64,000 bases of DNA from the NCBI RefSeq assembly GCF_000003815.2, contig NC_049983.1:9610779-9674778 (forward strand), given 5' to 3'. The translations under genes were made by a program, and so were the position numbers. The stretch comes from Branchiostoma floridae. Its lineage: Eukaryota > Chordata > Leptocardii > Amphioxiformes > Branchiostomatidae. Under the pieces are notes generated by a model. The model ran no database searches and was not told the origin of the DNA. It was given only the letters and a program-made list of their open reading frames with translations. Below, piece after piece: positions 62,238 to 64,000 of the stretch (position 1 is its first letter; the number at the start of each line of letters is the position of its first letter).

Positions 62238-62682
62238 ATGGCGGACCCTCCAAACTCCGAGTTCTCGACAACAGACATGGAAGAAGACGAGGACAGCGAC
62301 TTGGAGGAAGGTTTGCAGGAGTTGCCGCTGCGGAGGAGGGAGAGTGCGCGGTCCTACAACAGTTCGGGGTCCGATTGGAGCCTGAGCACGGTCCGGAGTA
62401 ACTTCGGGGAATGGCTTCTGCGGGAGGAAAGTGACGACAGAGGGGGAGGGCTGCGGGGGTTGCTAGACCAGGACCGCCCGTCCCTGATCGACGGGCTGCT
62501 ATGCGAGCTGTACGATCGGGTCCCGTACGGGCTGGGACGGGACAGTCTGGACAGCGACACGTACACGGAGTACTCGTCCACGTCCGAGGTGCACTGTGCC
62601 GGGACACGCTCCGAACAGGAGTTAGAGCCCTCCCACCTCACGTACACGTCACGGGTGCAGAGTGCTTGTCTACGAGAAAAGG
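62238..62682 (+). CDS. first coding exon of a TBC1D30-like gene
   Basis: A GC-rich exon of 148 codons starting MADPPNSEFSTTDMEEDEDS in a good context (AAGATGGCG). It ends at ...ACLREKG with a GTTAGT donor in phase 1. SLIDGLLCELYD followed by RDSLDSDTYTEYSSTSE resembles the N-terminal part of TBC1D30, a Rab GTPase-activating protein (Rab8) linked to cilia; its N-terminus has SGLLNELY and RRDSLDSSTEASGS at the same spacing. The catalytic TBC domain would lie beyond the window, so the call rests on this short match. The exon is otherwise acidic and serine-rich and probably disordered. Confidence 0.55.
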
Positions 62683-64000
62683 GTTAGTAGTAGTAACGTT
62701 ACTATGTCTTCTACAAACATGTTTCAGCGCTGTATACTTTCTGTTACACTTCAAAATACAACGCATTAGAGCGTGTTGGTTTTACAACAACTGTTCTGTG
62801 TTGGTATGGTTAACAAGAGAGGTCGACAACTTGCAAAACTTATCGCAATAAAATCGACCACAAATTCCGATACGGAACAAGTCCCGTGGCCAGCTACCCT
62901 AGTATCAGAAATAGCCACATTTCCCCATTTGCAAATCCTGTCAAACTAGCTTAAAACACCATTAAATGTTTGGATCCAAGCGGTCAGAAAAGGGCGTCTG
63001 TGTATTATACACCTGTAGGAGTGAAAGTTAAACAGTCATCACGGCGCTATGTTTGTCCTACCATTCACAACTTTTCAATCAACCGCAAAAATGTTACAAC
63101 AGCGTTTAAGAAATGATATCCTTGTGTTTAACATTGGCAAGGAGACAGTCTACCATCCAGTGTTTCATGTTTTAAAGTGCTAAACTTGATTGTAGCTCCA
63201 GAATCGTTTAAAATCACAGTTTTATGCATGGCTGCACAATTTAATTGCGTGTGATTAATACCTATCCGGGTCGCGTTATTGTGATATCATCTATCTTACA
63301 AACGATGAATAGACTTAACTGTCTGTCTGGTCACACTTAATAAATAAACACCAACTTTTTAGAAAAAGTAAATGGAAATCATGAAAAATTGTTCCCACTT
63401 TGCAAATTTGTGACCCCATGTTATTGTAGCTTTTGTAATATGAAACGTTTTGACCAACCAATGTAGAGAAGAATTAAGTGTGTCTAAACGACACCAAATA
63501 GTTACCTCTCCTTAATGGTTACCTTGTCCTTTTGTTGTCTATTCTGTATACATGAGGTAGTTTTAAATGAAGTCCAAAATTAATAGTCTGTGAACTAAGA
63601 AATAATTTTGTGTGCCCTTAAACACCCTTACGTTCCATATGGCACTGCATTTAGACTGGTACACTAATAGTGGTAAAAGTTAGTTAATCTATACCACATA
63701 TACATGATGTTAGCCACTGTAGGAATATTCTCAATGTTACTATTATGAAACTGTATACATCCGTACATGGGAAACGTAGATAAAACCATGCCATGTTGGA
63801 TTGGGTCGGCACTCCCTAGATGTCAGTAAGTAAAATATTATAGAGATGTGACACATGTGTTTGGCATAGGTAAATATTTATTTTGTTCTAAAAAAAAGTA
63901 CATGTAGTCATGATGGAAAGGTCAAGTAACATGATACAAGTACCCACCTAGTATAATATCCTGTTCATGGGGGTACAACTGCCTTTGATATTAAGGGCAA
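62683..64000 (+). other. intron 1 of the TBC1D30-like gene, as far as the window goes
   Basis: AT-rich. I see no second exon, no repeat with clear ends and no gene on the other strand. Confidence 0.5.

Overview
The window looks like amphioxus (Branchiostoma) nuclear DNA. The genes are animal genes with short phase-conserving GT-AG introns. They include a sea-urchin-type MSP130-like gene, which amphioxus and echinoderms share. The intergenic DNA is packed with short foldback transposons (MITEs), tRNA-derived SINEs and minisatellites, and no synteny block is vertebrate-specific. The species assignment is inference from content, not from a database match. All exon models were built by eye from splice sites, reading phase and family knowledge.

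Positions 1-3265 hold a CCGGTT minisatellite, a 178-bp tandem repeat and the relic last exon of a CYP2-type cytochrome P450 (minus strand). Positions 3266-8757 are a complete nine-exon prostaglandin reductase 1 gene (PTGR1, plus strand). Positions 9599-10043 (minus) keep only the first thioredoxin-fold exon and the last exon of an omega-class glutathione S-transferase.

Positions 11549-25914 (plus) are the most striking locus: a UDP-glucuronosyltransferase (UGT) gene with five tandem alternative first exons (one dead) followed by a single set of three constant exons. This is the architecture of the vertebrate UGT1 locus. A LINE, a Harbinger-like MITE and SINEs have landed between the first exons, and the sister copies supply the empty sites. 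Together the P450 relic, PTGR1, GST and UGT make a drug- and toxin-metabolism neighbourhood (phase I plus phase II).

Positions 26766-31302 (minus) are a six-exon EgtD-like histidine-methyltransferase-family gene, unusual for an animal. Positions 31303-34949 have no gene I can support. Positions 35196-44198 (minus) are a twelve-exon TMEM43 (LUMA) gene. It faces, across a short shared promoter region, an MSP130-like GPI-anchored cell-surface protein gene (44961-53080, plus). The central exons of that gene are not visible, and its large intron instead holds an unrelated two-exon gene for a repeat-bearing membrane glycoprotein (47415-49185). Positions 53524-55654 (minus) are a rolling-stone-like membrane protein. 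Divergent from it, 56134-60797 (plus) encodes a short MIC19/CHCHD3-like MICOS subunit. At 62238 a gene starts whose first exon resembles TBC1D30; the rest lies beyond the window.
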